Source: Actinomycetota bacterium
Lineage (GTDB): Bacteria; Actinomycetota; Actinomycetes; S36-B12
Length of the DNA: 28,172 nt
NCBI GenBank assembly: GCA_009700485.1
Contig: WLLZ01000011.1
Location: 1 to 28,172 of the forward strand
Reading direction: 5' to 3'
This document shows, in pieces, positions 27,687-28,172 of the stretch (its first letter is position 1; the number at the start of each line of letters is the position of its first letter). The translations under genes and the position numbers were made by a program. The notes beneath the pieces are model-generated. The model had not been told where the DNA came from, ran no database searches, and saw only the letters and a program-made list of their open reading frames with translations.

Positions 27687-27935
27687 TTATCCAAAGACGA
27701 ACAAAACAACTTTGGTGAATACGTAATCAAAGCCTGCGATTATTGCGGCGATGAGTACCACAAAGACAATTACAACTGTGGTGTAAGCAATAAGTTCTTT
27801 ACGGGTCGGCCAAATTACTTTACGAAGTTCAACGACTACCTGGCGAACAAACAACGCTAACCGCCCGAAGAGTCCGGGACGCTTATGCTCACCCGATCCG
27901 CTTTCGCGGCCTTGGGAGACATCGGTGTCGGTCAT
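27687..27935 (-). CDS. secE: Preprotein translocase subunit SecE
   Basis: SecE clamps the SecY channel in the cytoplasmic membrane. The product is 82 aa: a polar N-terminus, the conserved amphipathic region LFVRQVVVELRKVIWPTRKE, and one membrane segment (TTVVIVFVVLIAAIIAGFDY). This is the single-span form usual in Gram-positive bacteria. The ATG at 27935 has GAAGG upstream. It lies between tRNA-Trp and nusG as in many Actinobacteria. Confidence 0.97.
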   Translation of the reverse strand: MTDTDVSQGRESGSGEHKRPGLFGRLALFVRQVVVELRKVIWPTRKELIAYTTVVIVFVVLIAAIIAGFDYVFTKVVLFVFG

Positions 27936-27983
27936 CGCTCGCCTTCATATCGTCGTAAATAGTAACTAGGCCTTGCGTATCCA

Positions 27984-28019
27984 GCTGTTCGTGCTGTTCG
28001 TGCTGTTCGTGCTGTTCGT
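27984..28019. repeat. 9-bp minisatellite, four copies, beside tRNA-Trp
   Basis: GCTGTTCGT is repeated exactly four times in tandem, starting at 27984, 27993, 28002 and 28011. It lies in the short spacer between the tRNA 3' end and secE and is not in a supported gene. No function can be assigned. Confidence 0.95.
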
Positions 28020-28028
28020 GCCGCTACG

Positions 28029-28101
28029 CAGGGCCGGAGGGACTTGAACCCCCAACCGTCGGTGTTGGAGACCGGTGCTCTACCAATTGAGCTACGACCC
28101 T
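28029..28101 (-). tRNA. tRNA-Trp (anticodon CCA)
   Basis: The minus strand folds into a cloverleaf: acceptor AGGGTCG with CGGCCCT (one G-U pair), D arm GCTC/GAGC, anticodon loop CTCCAAC with CCA at the 34-36 positions, and T arm with loop TTCAAGT. The discriminator base is G and CCA is not encoded at the 3' end. The bottom pair of the anticodon stem is a C-A mismatch. Confidence 0.93.
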
Positions 28102-28161
28102 TTGGCCGACCGAGTGTCAACCTGTGGGCAGGCTGACGCCAACGGACCAACCGCGTGCGAG

Positions 28162-28167
28162 AGTCTA
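28162..28167 (-). promoter_or_regulatory. Possible -10 box for tRNA-Trp/secE
   Basis: TAGACT on the minus strand fits the TANNNT pattern and lies about 60 bases before the tRNA. The matching -35 box would fall beyond the window edge, so the call cannot be completed. TTGACA occurs closer to the tRNA but a -10 at the right distance would lie inside the tRNA. Confidence 0.25.
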
Positions 28168-28172
28168 CGGGC

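Noticed and set aside
27932..28150. Open frame of 72 codons with Arg-Thr-Ala repeats
   Set aside because: It runs through tRNA-Trp and the 9-bp minisatellite; the protein repeats come only from the DNA repeat.

Overview
The window is a stretch of actinobacterial chromosome, mid-50s percent GC by eye. The evidence is the order tRNA-Trp, secE, nusG, rplK, rplA, rplJ, rplL, rpoB, rpoC, then rpsL, rpsG, fusA, all on the minus strand, with actinobacterial-type RpoB (1155 aa) and RpoC (1291 aa), frequent GTG/TTG starts and probable leaderless transcripts. The genus cannot be named from sequence alone; an uncultured aquatic actinobacterium is possible but unproven.

Layout in coordinate order: the incomplete str operon (fusA truncated at the window edge, rpsG, rpsL; 1-2655) with a long structured leader and a promoter near 2875-2904; an MFS drug/peptide exporter (2951-4606, minus); a divergent gene for a fused E1-like/YcaO cyclodehydratase (4689-6944, plus); a tightly packed minus-strand operon of eight genes (16158 down to 6973); a strong intrinsic terminator closing rpoBC (16253-16290); rpoC and rpoB; a 500-base rplL-rpoB spacer with hairpins and a promoter; rplL, rplJ with an L10 leader, rplA, rplK, nusG, secE and tRNA-Trp.

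The notable part is the roughly 11.5 kb island between rpoC and rpsL, two loci that usually sit close together in Actinobacteria. It is a gene cluster for a ribosomally made, post-translationally modified peptide (RiPP) of the azole/azoline (TOMM) class with cyanobactin-like proteases. It encodes a YcaO cyclodehydratase with a leader-binding domain, a SagB-type azoline oxidase with a large unexplained insertion, two paralogous PatA/PatG-family subtilases with intact triads, a sulfotransferase whose C-terminus is a PqqD-like RiPP recognition domain, a protein resembling HPr kinase with a ruined P-loop, a DUF4190-like membrane protein, and an MFS exporter. Two small unrecognised ORFs (62 and 126 codons) lie between the two proteases, where a precursor peptide would be expected; neither contains cysteine.

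Inferred pathway: the recognition domains on YcaO and on the sulfotransferase bind a shared leader; YcaO cyclises Ser/Thr (or Cys) and SagB oxidises the rings; the sulfotransferase sulfates a hydroxyl, perhaps a tyrosine; the two subtilases trim the leader and any C-terminal follower or macrocyclise; the MFS pump exports the product. Start/stop overlaps (TAATG, ATGA, GTGA) show that most of the minus-strand genes are co-translated. I know of no characterised cyanobactin-like pathway with a sulfotransferase fused to a recognition domain; novelty needs a database search.
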